Source of the DNA: Streptomyces gilvus
GTDB taxonomy: Bacteria; Actinomycetota; Actinomycetes; Streptomycetales; Streptomycetaceae
Assembly (NCBI RefSeq): GCF_022513565.1
Contig: NZ_JAKWBE010000013.1
Location: forward strand, 178,218 to 242,217
DNA: 64,000 nt
Reading direction: 5' to 3'
Shown in pieces: positions 25,146 to 33,693 of the stretch (the stretch's first letter is position 1; each line of letters opens with the position of its first letter). The translations under genes and the position numbers were made by a program. Under the pieces are notes generated by a model that searched no databases, was not told the DNA's origin, and saw only the letters and a program-made list of their open reading frames with translations.

Positions 25146-26564
25146 GTGTCCAGCACAGCGCAGGCGCAGAAGTCAGGAGCCGGCTCGGCTCATCCCGATC
25201 ATCTCGGGCATGTCGTCTTCATCGCGGCGGCGGCCGCGATGGGCGGTTTCCTCTTCGGCTATGACAGTTCCGTGATCAACGGCGCCGTCGAGGCCATCCG
25301 GGACCGCTACGACATCGGCTCCGCGGCCCTCGCCCAGGTCATCGCCATCGCCCTGATCGGCTGCGCCATCGGCGCCGCGACCGCGGGCCGGATCGCCGAC
25401 CGCATCGGCCGCATCCGCTGCATGCAGATAGCCGCCGTGCTGTTCACCATCAGCGCCGTCGGCTCCGCGCTGCCCTTCGCCCTGTGGGACCTCGCCCTGT
25501 GGCGCGTCGTCGGCGGCTTCGCCATCGGCATGGCCTCCGTCATCGGCCCCGCCTACATCGCCGAGGTCGCCCCGCCGGCGTACCGGGGCCGGCTCGGCTC
25601 CTTCCAGCAGGCCGCCATCGTCGTCGGCATCGCCATCTCCCAGCTGGTCAACTGGGGCCTGCTCAACGCGGCCGGCGGCGACCAGCGCGGCAAGCTGATG
25701 GGCCTGGAGGCCTGGCAGGTCATGCTGGGCGTCATGGTGATACCGGCCGTCCTGTACGGCCTGCTCTCCTTCGCCATCCCCGAGTCGCCGCGCTTCCTGA
25801 TCTCCGTCGGCAGGCGCGAGCGTGCCCGTGAGATCCTCGCCGAGGTCGAGGGCGAGAGCGCAGACCTGGACGGCCGGGTCGCCGAGATCGAGCAGGCGAT
25901 GCGCAGCGAGCACAGGTCCTCCTTCAAGGACCTGCTCGGCGGCGGCTTCTTCTTCAAGCCGATCGTCTGGGTCGGTATCGGACTGTCGGTCTTCCAGCAG
26001 TTCGTCGGCATCAACGTCGCGTTCTACTACTCCTCGACGCTGTGGCAGTCGGTCGGTGTCGACCCGGCGGACTCGTTCTTCTACTCCTTCACGACGTCGA
26101 TCATCAACATCGTCGGCACCGTGATCGCGATGATCTTCGTGGACCGGATCGGCCGCAAGCCGCTGGCCCTGATCGGCTCCGTCGGCATGGTCGTCGGTCT
26201 GGCGCTGGAGGCCTGGGCGTTCTCGTACCACCTGGTGGACGGCAAGCTGCCGGCCGCGCAGGGCTGGACCGCCCTGGTCGCCGCCCATGTCTTCGTGCTC
26301 TTCTTCGCCCTGTCCTGGGGTGTGGTCGTCTGGGTCATGCTCGGCGAGATGTTCCCGAACAAGCTCCGCGCCGCCGCCCTGGGCGTGGCCGCCTCCGCTC
26401 AGTGGATCGCCAACTGGGCCATCACCGCGAGCTTCCCGTCGCTGTCCGACTGGAACCTCTCCGCGACCTACGTGATCTACACGGTCTTCGCGGCGCTCTC
26501 CGTCCCCTTCGTCCTGAAGTTCGTCAAGGAGACGAAGGGCAAGGCGCTGGAGGAGATGGGCTGA
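25146..26564 (+). CDS. glcP: Major facilitator sugar:H+ symporter, GlcP-type glucose permease
   Basis: 472 residues with about 12 membrane segments. Sugar-porter motifs are present: GRIADRIGRIRCMQ after TM2, the R-GG-IG pattern in LALWRVVGGFAIGMASV, PESPRFLI after TM6, DRIGRKPLALIG in the middle, and the PETKGxxLEE-like end KETKGKALEEMG. The sequence is very close to what I recall of S. coelicolor GlcP, the major glucose permease needed for glucose repression. GTG 25146 was chosen because GAGGAG lies 6 bases upstream; the earlier in-frame TTG abuts that site. The last codons are part of a tandem duplication. Confidence 0.88.
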   Translation: MSSTAQAQKSGAGSAHPDHLGHVVFIAAAAAMGGFLFGYDSSVINGAVEAIRDRYDIGSAALAQVIAIALIGCAIGAATAGRIADRIGRIRCMQIAAVLFTISAVGSALPFALWDLALWRVVGGFAIGMASVIGPAYIAEVAPPAYRGRLGSFQQAAIVVGIAISQLVNWGLLNAAGGDQRGKLMGLEAWQVMLGVMVIPAVLYGLLSFAIPESPRFLISVGRRERAREILAEVEGESADLDGRVAEIEQAMRSEHRSSFKDLLGGGFFFKPIVWVGIGLSVFQQFVGINVAFYYSSTLWQSVGVDPADSFFYSFTTSIINIVGTVIAMIFVDRIGRKPLALIGSVGMVVGLALEAWAFSYHLVDGKLPAAQGWTALVAAHVFVLFFALSWGVVVWVMLGEMFPNKLRAAALGVAASAQWIANWAITASFPSLSDWNLSATYVIYTVFAALSVPFVLKFVKETKGKALEEMG

Positions 26565-26608
26565 GGCCCCCCGGCCCGGGGAGATGGGCTGAGGCCCCCC
26601 GGCCCGGG
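26552..26608 (+). repeat. 28-bp tandem duplication spanning the glcP stop codon
   Basis: GGAGATGGGCTGAGGCCCCC plus eight further bases occurs twice in direct succession. The first copy contains the last codons and stop of glcP; the second repeats them outside the gene. Each copy contains CCCCCCGGCCCGGGG, so the duplication also doubles a potential terminator stem. Confidence 0.85.
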
Positions 26609-26667
26609 GAGAGGGGCCAAGTCCCCGCCGCCCTTCTCCCCGTATCCGTAGGACGTACCGCCCCGGC

Positions 26668-27639
26668 TCACTCACCGAGCCGGGGCAGCACGTTCTCGCA
26701 GAACAGCCGGAGGCTGCGCCATCCCTCGTCCACCGGCATGCCGCCGGACAGCGGATGCAGGACGAGGTTGTCGAGCCCCTGCTCCACGCACTGGTCCGGG
26801 GTCAGGATCCGGTAGACGCCCTCCGCGCGCAGTTCGTCCACGCTCGTGGCCGCCGACTTCACCGCCGAGCGGATGTCCCCGGACTGCCAGGAGGCGTAGG
26901 TCCGGGCCTCGTGCAGGAAGTGCGAGCCGTAGGAGGCCCAGGCCCGGTCCGGGTCCTCGGCGATGTGCAGCAGCGGGGTCTCGGCGGTCGGCATCATGGT
27001 CCAGCCCTCGGTGCCGTACTCCACGAGCCGTTCCTTGTAGTAGGCCTCCAGCTCCGGCAGGTGCGCGCTCGGGAAGAAGGGGAGCCCGAGGCGGGCGGCC
27101 CGGCGGGCGGCGGCCTTCGAGGAGCCGCCGACCAGCAACAGGGGGTGCGGGTCGGTGAAGGGGCGCGGGGTGATCCGTACCGTACGGCCCCGGTACTCGA
27201 ACGCCTCGCCGGTCCAGGCCTTCAGGAGCGTCTGAAGCACCTCGTCCTGGATCCTCCCGCGGCGTTTCCACTCCACGTCGAACAGCGCGTACTCCTCCGG
27301 GCGGTACCCGATCCCCGCGACCGTCACCAGCCGGCCGCCGCTGAGCAGGTCCAGCACGGCGATCTCCTCGGCCAGCCGCAGCGGATCGTGCAGCGGGCCG
27401 ATGATCGCCGACACGGTCACCGCGATCCGCCGGGTCGCGCCGAAGACCGCGCCCGCGAAGACGAACGGTGACGGCAGCCAGTTGTTGTCGACGCCGTGGT
27501 GCTCCTCGGTCTGCACGGTGGTGATCCCGTGCTCGTCGGCGTAGGCGGCCATCTCCAGGGCCGCCCGGTAGCGGGCGGAGAGCGTGGCGGGGGTGGCGCC
27601 GGGCTCGACGAGGTTGAAGCGGACGACCGTGACGGGCAT
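26668..27639 (-). CDS. LLM-class (luciferase-like) flavin-dependent oxidoreductase
   Basis: 323 residues, one TIM-barrel domain of the bacterial luciferase-like superfamily. Visible are the N-terminal VVRFNLVEPGA, AAYADEHGITTVQTEEHHG, the AIIGPLHDPLRLAEEIAVLD segment, SGGRLVTVAGIGYRPEEY and PLLLVGGSSKAAARRAARLG, which binds the flavin phosphate. Such proteins use FMN or coenzyme F420; actinomycete members are often F420-dependent, but the cofactor cannot be told here. The substrate is unknown. Monocistronic on the minus strand, it faces glcP tail to tail and is divergent from ftsY. Confidence 0.85.
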   Translation of the reverse strand: MPVTVVRFNLVEPGATPATLSARYRAALEMAAYADEHGITTVQTEEHHGVDNNWLPSPFVFAGAVFGATRRIAVTVSAIIGPLHDPLRLAEEIAVLDLLSGGRLVTVAGIGYRPEEYALFDVEWKRRGRIQDEVLQTLLKAWTGEAFEYRGRTVRITPRPFTDPHPLLLVGGSSKAAARRAARLGLPFFPSAHLPELEAYYKERLVEYGTEGWTMMPTAETPLLHIAEDPDRAWASYGSHFLHEARTYASWQSGDIRSAVKSAATSVDELRAEGVYRILTPDQCVEQGLDNLVLHPLSGGMPVDEGWRSLRLFCENVLPRLGE

Positions 27640-27791
27640 GGGGGGTCCCCCTTCACAGGGCGGGTGGTGCGGGGGACGGTAGCTGACGGAGCGTCAGACA
27701 GCCAGAGCCGGGCAGCCTCCACACGGCTCGCACTTTTGGAGGAAGGTACGAACTGGGCTCGGCCGGGGCCATGGCCGATACTGGACGCGTT

Positions 27792-28994
27792 ATGGAAACC
27801 GTCATCCTTGCTGTAGTCATCGCCGTGGTCGTGCTCGGCGCGCTCGGTGGGCTTGTCGTCGGCAGTCGGCGCAGGAAGCCGCTGCCCCCGCCGCCGCCCT
27901 CCGCGCCCGACATCACCGCCCCTCCGGCCGAGCCGCACGTCGGCGACGAGGCCGAGACGCCCCGCGACGAACCGCGCCGGACGATAGAGGAGGTGGATCT
28001 TCCGGACGGCTCCGCGCCGGTCACCGTCGAGGAACCGCCGGCTCTGGAAGTCCCCGAGATCGAGGTGCCCGAGCCGACCGCCGGCCGGCTCGTCCGCCTC
28101 CGTGCCCGCCTCTCCCGCTCCCAGAACGCGCTCGGCAAGGGGCTGCTCGCCCTCCTGTCCCGCGAGCACCTGGACGAGGACACCTGGGAGGAGATCGAGG
28201 ACGTCCTGCTCACCGCCGACGTCGGAGTGCAGCCCACCCAGGAACTGGTGGACGGCCTGCGCGAGCGCGTGAAGGTGCTCGGCACCCGCACCCCCGAGGA
28301 ACTGCGCGGCCTGCTGCGCGCGGAGCTGCTCAAGCTGGTCGACCCCGGCATGGACCGCACGGTGAGGACCGAGCCGGAGACCAGCAAGCCCGGCATCGTG
28401 ATGGTCGTCGGCGTCAACGGCACCGGCAAGACCACCACCACCGGCAAGCTCGCCCGGGTCCTCGTCGCCGACGGGCGCAGCGTGGTGCTGGGCGCCGCCG
28501 ACACCTTCCGGGCCGCCGCGGCGGACCAGCTGCAGACCTGGGGCGAGCGCGTCGGCGCCTACACCGTGCGCGGGCCCGAGGGCGGCGACCCCGCCTCCGT
28601 CGCCTTCGACGCGGTGAAGGAGGGCAAGGAGATGGGCGTGGACGTCGTGCTCATCGACACCGCCGGCCGTCTCCACACCAAGACCGGCCTCATGGACGAG
28701 CTCGGCAAGGTCAAGCGGGTCGTCGAGAAGCAGGCCCCGCTGGACGAGGTGCTGCTGGTGCTGGACGCGACCACCGGGCAGAACGGTCTGGTCCAGGCCC
28801 GGGTCTTCGCCGAGGTCGTCGACATCACCGGCATCGTCCTGACCAAGCTCGACGGCACGGCCAAGGGCGGCATCGTCGTCGCCGTCCAGCGCGAGCTGGG
28901 CGTACCGGTGAAGCTGATCGGTCTGGGCGAGGGCGTGGACGACCTGGCCCCGTTCGAGGCGGAGGCGTTCGTGGATGCCCTTATCGGTGACTGA
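27792..28994 (+). CDS. ftsY: Signal recognition particle receptor FtsY
   Basis: 400 residues. FtsY docks ribosome-SRP complexes at the membrane. An N-terminal hydrophobic segment (VILAVVIAVVVLGALGGLVV) gives a true membrane anchor, as is usual in actinomycetes. It is followed by an acidic/proline-rich A region and the NG domain (about 115-400): GVNGTGKTTTTGKLA (G1), DTFRAAAADQLQ, DTAGRLHTKTGLMDEL (G3), TKLDGTAKGG (G4), GLGEGVDDLAPF (closing motif). The ATG 27792 is selected; a second in-frame start 21 bases upstream has no better ribosome-binding site. A strong hairpin follows the stop. Confidence 0.95.
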   Translation: METVILAVVIAVVVLGALGGLVVGSRRRKPLPPPPPSAPDITAPPAEPHVGDEAETPRDEPRRTIEEVDLPDGSAPVTVEEPPALEVPEIEVPEPTAGRLVRLRARLSRSQNALGKGLLALLSREHLDEDTWEEIEDVLLTADVGVQPTQELVDGLRERVKVLGTRTPEELRGLLRAELLKLVDPGMDRTVRTEPETSKPGIVMVVGVNGTGKTTTTGKLARVLVADGRSVVLGAADTFRAAAADQLQTWGERVGAYTVRGPEGGDPASVAFDAVKEGKEMGVDVVLIDTAGRLHTKTGLMDELGKVKRVVEKQAPLDEVLLVLDATTGQNGLVQARVFAEVVDITGIVLTKLDGTAKGGIVVAVQRELGVPVKLIGLGEGVDDLAPFEAEAFVDALIGD

Positions 28995-29013
28995 CCGGCC
29001 CCCACTCCCCGGA

Positions 29014-29053
29014 GAAGCGCCCGCCCCGAGGTGCAGTCGGGAGCGGGCGCTTC
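29014..29053. terminator. Bidirectional terminator hairpin between ftsY and the prim-pol-like gene
   Basis: GAAGCGCCCGC and GCGGGCGCTTC form a perfect 11-bp outer stem, with an inner CCCGA/TCGGG stem. It sits between two convergent stop codons and could serve both genes. It has no long T tract on either strand. Confidence 0.7.
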
Positions 29054-29078
29054 GCTGTGTACGGCCGAGGGGGTACGG

Positions 29079-29735
29079 CTACGCCCGCGACCGGTGTGCC
29101 ACGTACGCCAGGGTGCCCAGCAGGAGGCGGGCCGCCGGTGGCCTCGTCGCGGAGTCCAGGGCCGGGGGGCGCAGCCAGCGGACCGGGCCCAGGCCGGCCC
29201 GGTCCGAGGGGGGCGCGGTGATCTGGGTGCCGGGGCCGAGGCCGCGCAGGTCCAGGGAGGTGGGGTCGTCCCAGCCCATGCGGTAGAGCAGCGCGGGGAG
29301 TTCGGCGGCGCCGCCCGGGGCGACGAAGAAGTGGGCGCGGCCCTCGGGGGCGGCGGCGACCGGGCCGACGGGGAGGCCCATGCGCTCGAGGCGGACGAGG
29401 GCGCGGTGCCCGGCGGGCTCGGCGACCTCGATGACGTCGAACGCCCGGCCGACCTCCAGCATCACCGCGGCGCCGGGGAACTCGCCCCAGGTCTTGGTCA
29501 CTTCGTCGAGGGTGGCGCCGGCCGGCACGGGGGGTGCGAAGTCCAGCGGGTGCGCGCCGGGGGCGGGGCAGTCGGCACGGCCGCAGGAACACTGGCCGCC
29601 CGCGGCACGCGCGCCCGCCACCACGTCCCAGCCCCACAGCCCGGTGTACTCGGCGACGGCGGTGCACTCCGAGGAGCGACCGCGCCTGCGCGTGCCGGAC
29701 CGGATCTCCCGGATGCCGCCGATCGTGAACCCCAT
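29079..29735 (-). CDS. Small bifunctional primase/polymerase (prim-pol) N-terminal domain-like protein
   Basis: 218 residues. The sequence looks like the N-terminal prim-pol domain found in plasmid and phage replication proteins: EYTGLWGWDVVAGARA, then CSCGRADCPAPGAHPLDF (Cys-rich motif ending in HP), TWGEFPGAAVMLEVG, a segment like FDVIEV where the catalytic acidic pair is expected, and RAHFFVAPGG. The usual metal-binding DxD near FDVIEVAEPAG appears degenerate (D...E), so catalytic activity is doubtful. No helicase domain is fused. Similar stand-alone proteins are found beside nsdA in other Streptomyces by my recollection. The function is unknown. Confidence 0.65.
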   Translation of the reverse strand: MGFTIGGIREIRSGTRRRGRSSECTAVAEYTGLWGWDVVAGARAAGGQCSCGRADCPAPGAHPLDFAPPVPAGATLDEVTKTWGEFPGAAVMLEVGRAFDVIEVAEPAGHRALVRLERMGLPVGPVAAAPEGRAHFFVAPGGAAELPALLYRMGWDDPTSLDLRGLGPGTQITAPPSDRAGLGPVRWLRPPALDSATRPPAARLLLGTLAYVAHRSRA

Positions 29736-30182
29736 GCCCCCTCCAACGTGTCCGACGCGTCGGTGGTTACGGCGCGGATGCGGAACGTGACCGTCTGTGT
29801 CCGGACTCCCCGGTTCCGCTCGGTCCCGAGCGGCGCTCGGATGTGCCCCAGGTGGTGAACTCGACCGCGCGCGCCCCCGAGTGCATCGCTCCGCCTACTT
29901 CCGGCCGTCCTATGTCAAGTGAATCGCGTCGAGGCGACCGTTAGTTCATTCGAAGGGGTGGCGAATGGTGGCGTTTCAGGGATCGCCATGGCTGGACGCG
30001 TGATCGTAGGATTACTTTGAGTGCACGAGTCCTGGGGGCACATGCACTCGTGGGTATGCCGGAGGCAACTCGGCATCGCGTTCGAAGGGTGAGAACCGGC
30101 GGACGGGCGGCCGTGTGCACCGGCATTCTGATAGGGCTTGGCGCACTCAGCGACAAGTGGTCTCAGGGATGGGGGCGTTCCA
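29736..30182. other. Divergent intergenic region between the prim-pol-like gene and nsdA
   Basis: 447 bases, with lower GC around 29915-30030. GAGTGCA (30019-30025) and TGCACTC (30043-30049) form a 7-bp dyad with a 17-base spacer, positioned like a regulator site for nsdA. No convincing gene lies here, and I could not settle on promoter hexamers. Confidence 0.4.
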
Positions 30183-31661
30183 GTGAGCGGCAACGGCGGA
30201 GGCGGGACGACCGCGACCAGCACGGACAAGCGCCCGAACGAGCTGCTCACGTCGTGGTTCGTCCGCAGCGGCTGGTCGAAGGGCGAGCTGGCCCGTCAGG
30301 TCAACCGCAGGGCACGCCAGTTGGGCGCCAACCACATCTCCACCGACACCTCCCGGGTGCGCCGCTGGCTGGACGGCGAGAACCCCCGCGAACCCATCCC
30401 CAGAATCCTGTCCGAGCTGTTCTCCGAGCGCTTCGGGTGCGTGGTCTCCGTCGAGGACCTCGGCCTGCGCGCGGCACGTCAGTCACCGTCCGTGTCCGGC
30501 GTCGACCTGCCCTGGACGGGCCCGCAGACAGTCGCTCTGCTCAGCGAGTTCTCGCGCAGCGACCTGATGCTGGCGCGGCGCGGCTTCCTCGGGAGCTCGC
30601 TGGTGCTGTCGGCGGGCCCGTCCCTCATCGAGCCGATGCAGCGCTGGCTGGTGCCCGCGCCGCAGACCCCGCAGCCGGAGCCCGAGCCCGTCAGCCGGGC
30701 CCGCGGCCGCCTGTCCAGGCCCGAGCTGGAACTCCTCGAGTCCACCACGGTCATGTTCCGCCAGTGGGACGCCCAGTGCGGCGGCGGCCTGCGCCGCAAG
30801 GCGGTCGTCGGCCAGCTGCACGAGGTGACCGACCTGCTGCAGGAGCCCCAGCCCGAGGAGACCACCCGCAGGCTGTTCGAGGTCGCCGCCGAGCTGGCCG
30901 AGCTGGCCGGCTGGATGTCGTACGACGTCGGGCTGCAGCCCACCGCCCAGAAGTACTTCGTGCTCGCCCTGCACGCGGCCAAGGAGGCCGGCGACAAGCC
31001 CCTCGGTTCGTACGTCCTGTCCAGCATGAGCCGCCAGATGATCCACCTCGGCCGGCCCGACGACGCCCTGGAACTGATCCACCTCGCGCAGTACGGCAGC
31101 CGGGACTGCGCGAGCCCGCGCACCCAGTCGATGCTGTATGCGATGGAGGCCCGTGCGTACGCCAACATGGGCCAGCCCGGCAAGTGCAAGCGCGCCGTGC
31201 GGATGGCCGAGGACACCTTCGCCGACGTCGACGACTGGGACGACCCGGACCCCGACTGGATCCGCTTCTTCTCCGAGGCCGAGCTGTACGGGGAGAACAG
31301 CCACTCCTTCCGCGACCTCGCCTATGTCGCCGGGCGCAGCCCCGCCTACGCCTCGCTGGCCGAGCCGCTGATGCAGCGGGCGGTCGAGCTGTTCGCGGCG
31401 GACAGCGAGCACCAGCGGTCGTACGCGCTCAACCTCATCGGCATGGCCACCGTGCACCTGCTGCGGCGTGAACCCGAGCAGAGCGCGGTGCTGGCCGAGC
31501 AGGCCATGCGCATCGCCAAGAAGGTCCGCTCCGAGCGCGTGAACACTCGTATCCGAAAGACGGTCGACACGGCCGTACGCGACTTCGGGGAGCTGGCCGA
31601 GGTCGTCGACCTCACCGAGAAGCTCGCCGTCGAGCTCCCGGAGAACGCCGAAGCGGTCTGA
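30183..31661 (+). CDS. nsdA: Developmental regulator NsdA (TPR-like)
   Basis: 492 residues. NsdA (SCO5582 in S. coelicolor) is a reported negative regulator of sporulation and antibiotic production, conserved in Streptomyces. Here the N-terminal about 90 residues (RPNELLTSWFVRSGWSKGE, NRRARQLGA, RRWLDGENPREPIPRIL) resemble an XRE-like helix-turn-helix region. Residues about 180-480 form helical TPR-like repeats (ELAGWMSYDVGLQPTAQKYF, AMEARAYANMGQPGKCKRA, SYALNLIGMATVHLLRREPE). GTG start chosen where the conserved sequence begins. Identification rests on recall of the protein and on its neighbourhood with ftsY and amtB. Confidence 0.8.
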   Translation: MSGNGGGGTTATSTDKRPNELLTSWFVRSGWSKGELARQVNRRARQLGANHISTDTSRVRRWLDGENPREPIPRILSELFSERFGCVVSVEDLGLRAARQSPSVSGVDLPWTGPQTVALLSEFSRSDLMLARRGFLGSSLVLSAGPSLIEPMQRWLVPAPQTPQPEPEPVSRARGRLSRPELELLESTTVMFRQWDAQCGGGLRRKAVVGQLHEVTDLLQEPQPEETTRRLFEVAAELAELAGWMSYDVGLQPTAQKYFVLALHAAKEAGDKPLGSYVLSSMSRQMIHLGRPDDALELIHLAQYGSRDCASPRTQSMLYAMEARAYANMGQPGKCKRAVRMAEDTFADVDDWDDPDPDWIRFFSEAELYGENSHSFRDLAYVAGRSPAYASLAEPLMQRAVELFAADSEHQRSYALNLIGMATVHLLRREPEQSAVLAEQAMRIAKKVRSERVNTRIRKTVDTAVRDFGELAEVVDLTEKLAVELPENAEAV

Positions 31662-31851
31662 CCCGACCGGAAAACACCTGAACCCCGGCCGCGGCCGGCC
31701 CTCCCGAACTGCCCGACTCGGCTCCCCCATGCCAGGTCGTCGGAAGGCCGTCCGCGGCCGGTTCCCGCCCTTCGCGAAGGTTGCGCCACGATAACGATCG
31801 CGCAGCCGGACATCCGGCAGTTCATCGACGCGTAACACACAGGGCGTCTTC

Positions 31852-31889
31852 GTCACTCCGGTGAAACAACCAGGGGCTTCCACCGAAAC
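31852..31889 (+). promoter_or_regulatory. GlnR-box-like operator upstream of amtB
   Basis: The site reads GTCAC, 6 bases, GAAAC, 6 bases, GGGCT, 6 bases, GAAAC. This matches the spacing of the actinomycete GlnR consensus gTnAc-n6-GaAAc-n6-gTnAc-n6-GaAAc, with one poor half site. It lies about 105 bases before the amtB start codon, as expected for activation of amtB-glnK-glnD on nitrogen limitation. Binding is inferred from the pattern. Confidence 0.72.
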
Positions 31890-31993
31890 CGCGCTGCGCC
31901 AATCTCATGGCGCATAACCGGCCCACCCCTCATGACCGGACCGCTCACACGCTCCGACCCGCACGGGGCCGTACAACCGACGAGGAGACGCCG

Positions 31994-33334
31994 ATGGCAT
32001 CAGCCGCCATCACGCTTGCCGCGGAGGCACCCAAGCTGTCATCCGCCAACACAGGTTTCATGCTGATCGCATCCGCCCTGGTGCTGATCATGACCCCGGG
32101 TCTCGCCTTCTTCTACGGAGGCATGGTCCGGGTCAAGAGCACCCTGAACATGCTGATGATGAGCTTCATCAGCATGGGCATCGTGACCATTCTGTGGGTG
32201 CTCTACGGTTTCTCCCTCGCCTTCGGCACGAACAACAGCCTGATCGGCTGGGACTCCGACTGGTTCGGACTCCGCAAGATCGGCCTCACGGAGCTCTGGC
32301 CCGGCTACACCATCCCGATCTTCGTGTTCATGGTCTTCCAGATGATGTTCGCGATCATCACGCCGGCCCTGATAAGCGGCGCCCTCGCGGACCGCGTCAA
32401 GTTCTCGGCCTGGGCGCTCTTCGTCGCCCTGTGGCTGACGATCGTCTACGTCCCCGTCGCCCACTGGGTGTGGGGCGCCGACGGCTGGGCCTTCAAGCTC
32501 GGTGTGATCGACTTCGCCGGTGGTACCGCGGTCCACATCAACGCCGGTGCCGGCGCCCTCGGCGTCATCCTGGTCATCGGCAAGCGCGTCGGCTTCAAGA
32601 AGGACCCGATGCGCCCGCACAGCCTCCCGCTGGTCATGCTCGGCGCCGGTCTGCTGTGGTTCGGCTGGTTCGGCTTCAACGCGGGCTCCTGGCTCGGCAA
32701 CGACGACGGCGTCGGCGCGCTGATGTTCGTCAACACGCAGGTCGCCACCGCTGCCGCCATGCTCGCCTGGCTCGCCTACGAGAAGATCCGCCACGGCGCG
32801 TTCACCACCCTGGGCGCCGCCTCCGGCGCGGTCGCCGGTCTGGTCGCCATCACCCCGTCCGGTGGCGCGGTCTCCCCGATCGGCGCGATCGCGGTCGGTG
32901 CCATCGCCGGTGTCGCCTGCGCCGCCGCGGTCGGCCTGAAGTTCAAGTTCGGCTACGACGACTCCCTCGACGTGGTCGGCGTCCACATGGTCGGCGGCAT
33001 CATCGGCTCCCTGCTCATCGGCTTCTTCGCCACCGGCAAGGGCCAGTCCGCCGCGACCGGTGTCTTCTACGGCGACCACTCCTTCACCCAGCTGTGGAAG
33101 CAGTGCGCCGGTGTCGGCGCGGTCCTCGCCTACTCCCTGATCGCCTCCGCGGTCCTCGCCTTCCTCCTCGACAAGACCATCGGTATGCGGGTCACCGAGG
33201 ACGCCGAGGTCGCCGGCATCGACCAGGCCGAGCACGCCGAGACCGCATACGACTTCAGCGGCGCGGGCGGCGGCATCGCCGGATCCGCCTCCTCGGTCCT
33301 GGCCGCCACGGAGAGCAAGAAGGTGGACGCATGA
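31994..33334 (+). CDS. amtB: Ammonium transporter
   Basis: 446 residues with 11 membrane segments. It conducts NH4+/NH3 into the cell when ammonium is scarce. AMT features are visible: DWFGL..., PVAHWVWGADGW before the DFAGGTAVHINAGAGALGV segment (first pore His), WFGWFGFNAGSWL, and DVVGVHMVGGIIGSLLIGFF (second pore His). The ATG has GAGGAGAC about 6 bases upstream. The stop overlaps the glnK start (ATGA), so the PII partner is translated with its transporter. A GlnR-type box lies upstream. Confidence 0.96.
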   Translation: MASAAITLAAEAPKLSSANTGFMLIASALVLIMTPGLAFFYGGMVRVKSTLNMLMMSFISMGIVTILWVLYGFSLAFGTNNSLIGWDSDWFGLRKIGLTELWPGYTIPIFVFMVFQMMFAIITPALISGALADRVKFSAWALFVALWLTIVYVPVAHWVWGADGWAFKLGVIDFAGGTAVHINAGAGALGVILVIGKRVGFKKDPMRPHSLPLVMLGAGLLWFGWFGFNAGSWLGNDDGVGALMFVNTQVATAAAMLAWLAYEKIRHGAFTTLGAASGAVAGLVAITPSGGAVSPIGAIAVGAIAGVACAAAVGLKFKFGYDDSLDVVGVHMVGGIIGSLLIGFFATGKGQSAATGVFYGDHSFTQLWKQCAGVGAVLAYSLIASAVLAFLLDKTIGMRVTEDAEVAGIDQAEHAETAYDFSGAGGGIAGSASSVLAATESKKVDA

Positions 33335-33669
33335 AGCTCATCACCGCCGTCGTCAAGCCGCACCGGCTCGACGAGATCAAGGAAGCCCTCCAGGCCTTCG
33401 GGGTCCACGGCCTGACGGTCACCGAGGCGAGCGGTTACGGTCGTCAGCGGGGCCACACCGAGGTCTACCGCGGTGCCGAGTACACCGTCGACCTGGTGCC
33501 CAAGATCCGTATCGAGGTACTGGCCGAGGACGACGACGCCGAGCAGCTGATCGAGGTCGTCGTCAAGGCGGCCCGCACCGGCAAGATCGGTGACGGCAAG
33601 GTCTGGTCGATCCCGGTCGAGACGGCGGTCCGGGTGCGGACCGGCGAGCGCGGCCCCGACGCGCTCTGA
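33331..33669 (+). CDS. glnK: Nitrogen regulatory protein PII
   Basis: 112 residues, standard PII length. MKLITAVVKPHRLDEIKEAL is the family opening. The T-loop GRQRGHTEVYRGAEYTVDLV keeps the modifiable Tyr51 (EYTVDL), and the C-terminal TGKIGDGKVWSIPVE matches the second PROSITE-type signature. It binds ATP/ADP and 2-oxoglutarate and blocks AmtB. In actinomycetes the Tyr is adenylylated by GlnD rather than uridylylated. Located between amtB and glnD. Confidence 0.96.
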   Translation: MKLITAVVKPHRLDEIKEALQAFGVHGLTVTEASGYGRQRGHTEVYRGAEYTVDLVPKIRIEVLAEDDDAEQLIEVVVKAARTGKIGDGKVWSIPVETAVRVRTGERGPDAL

Positions 33670-33693
33670 CAGAAGAAGAACAGGAGCCCCTGG

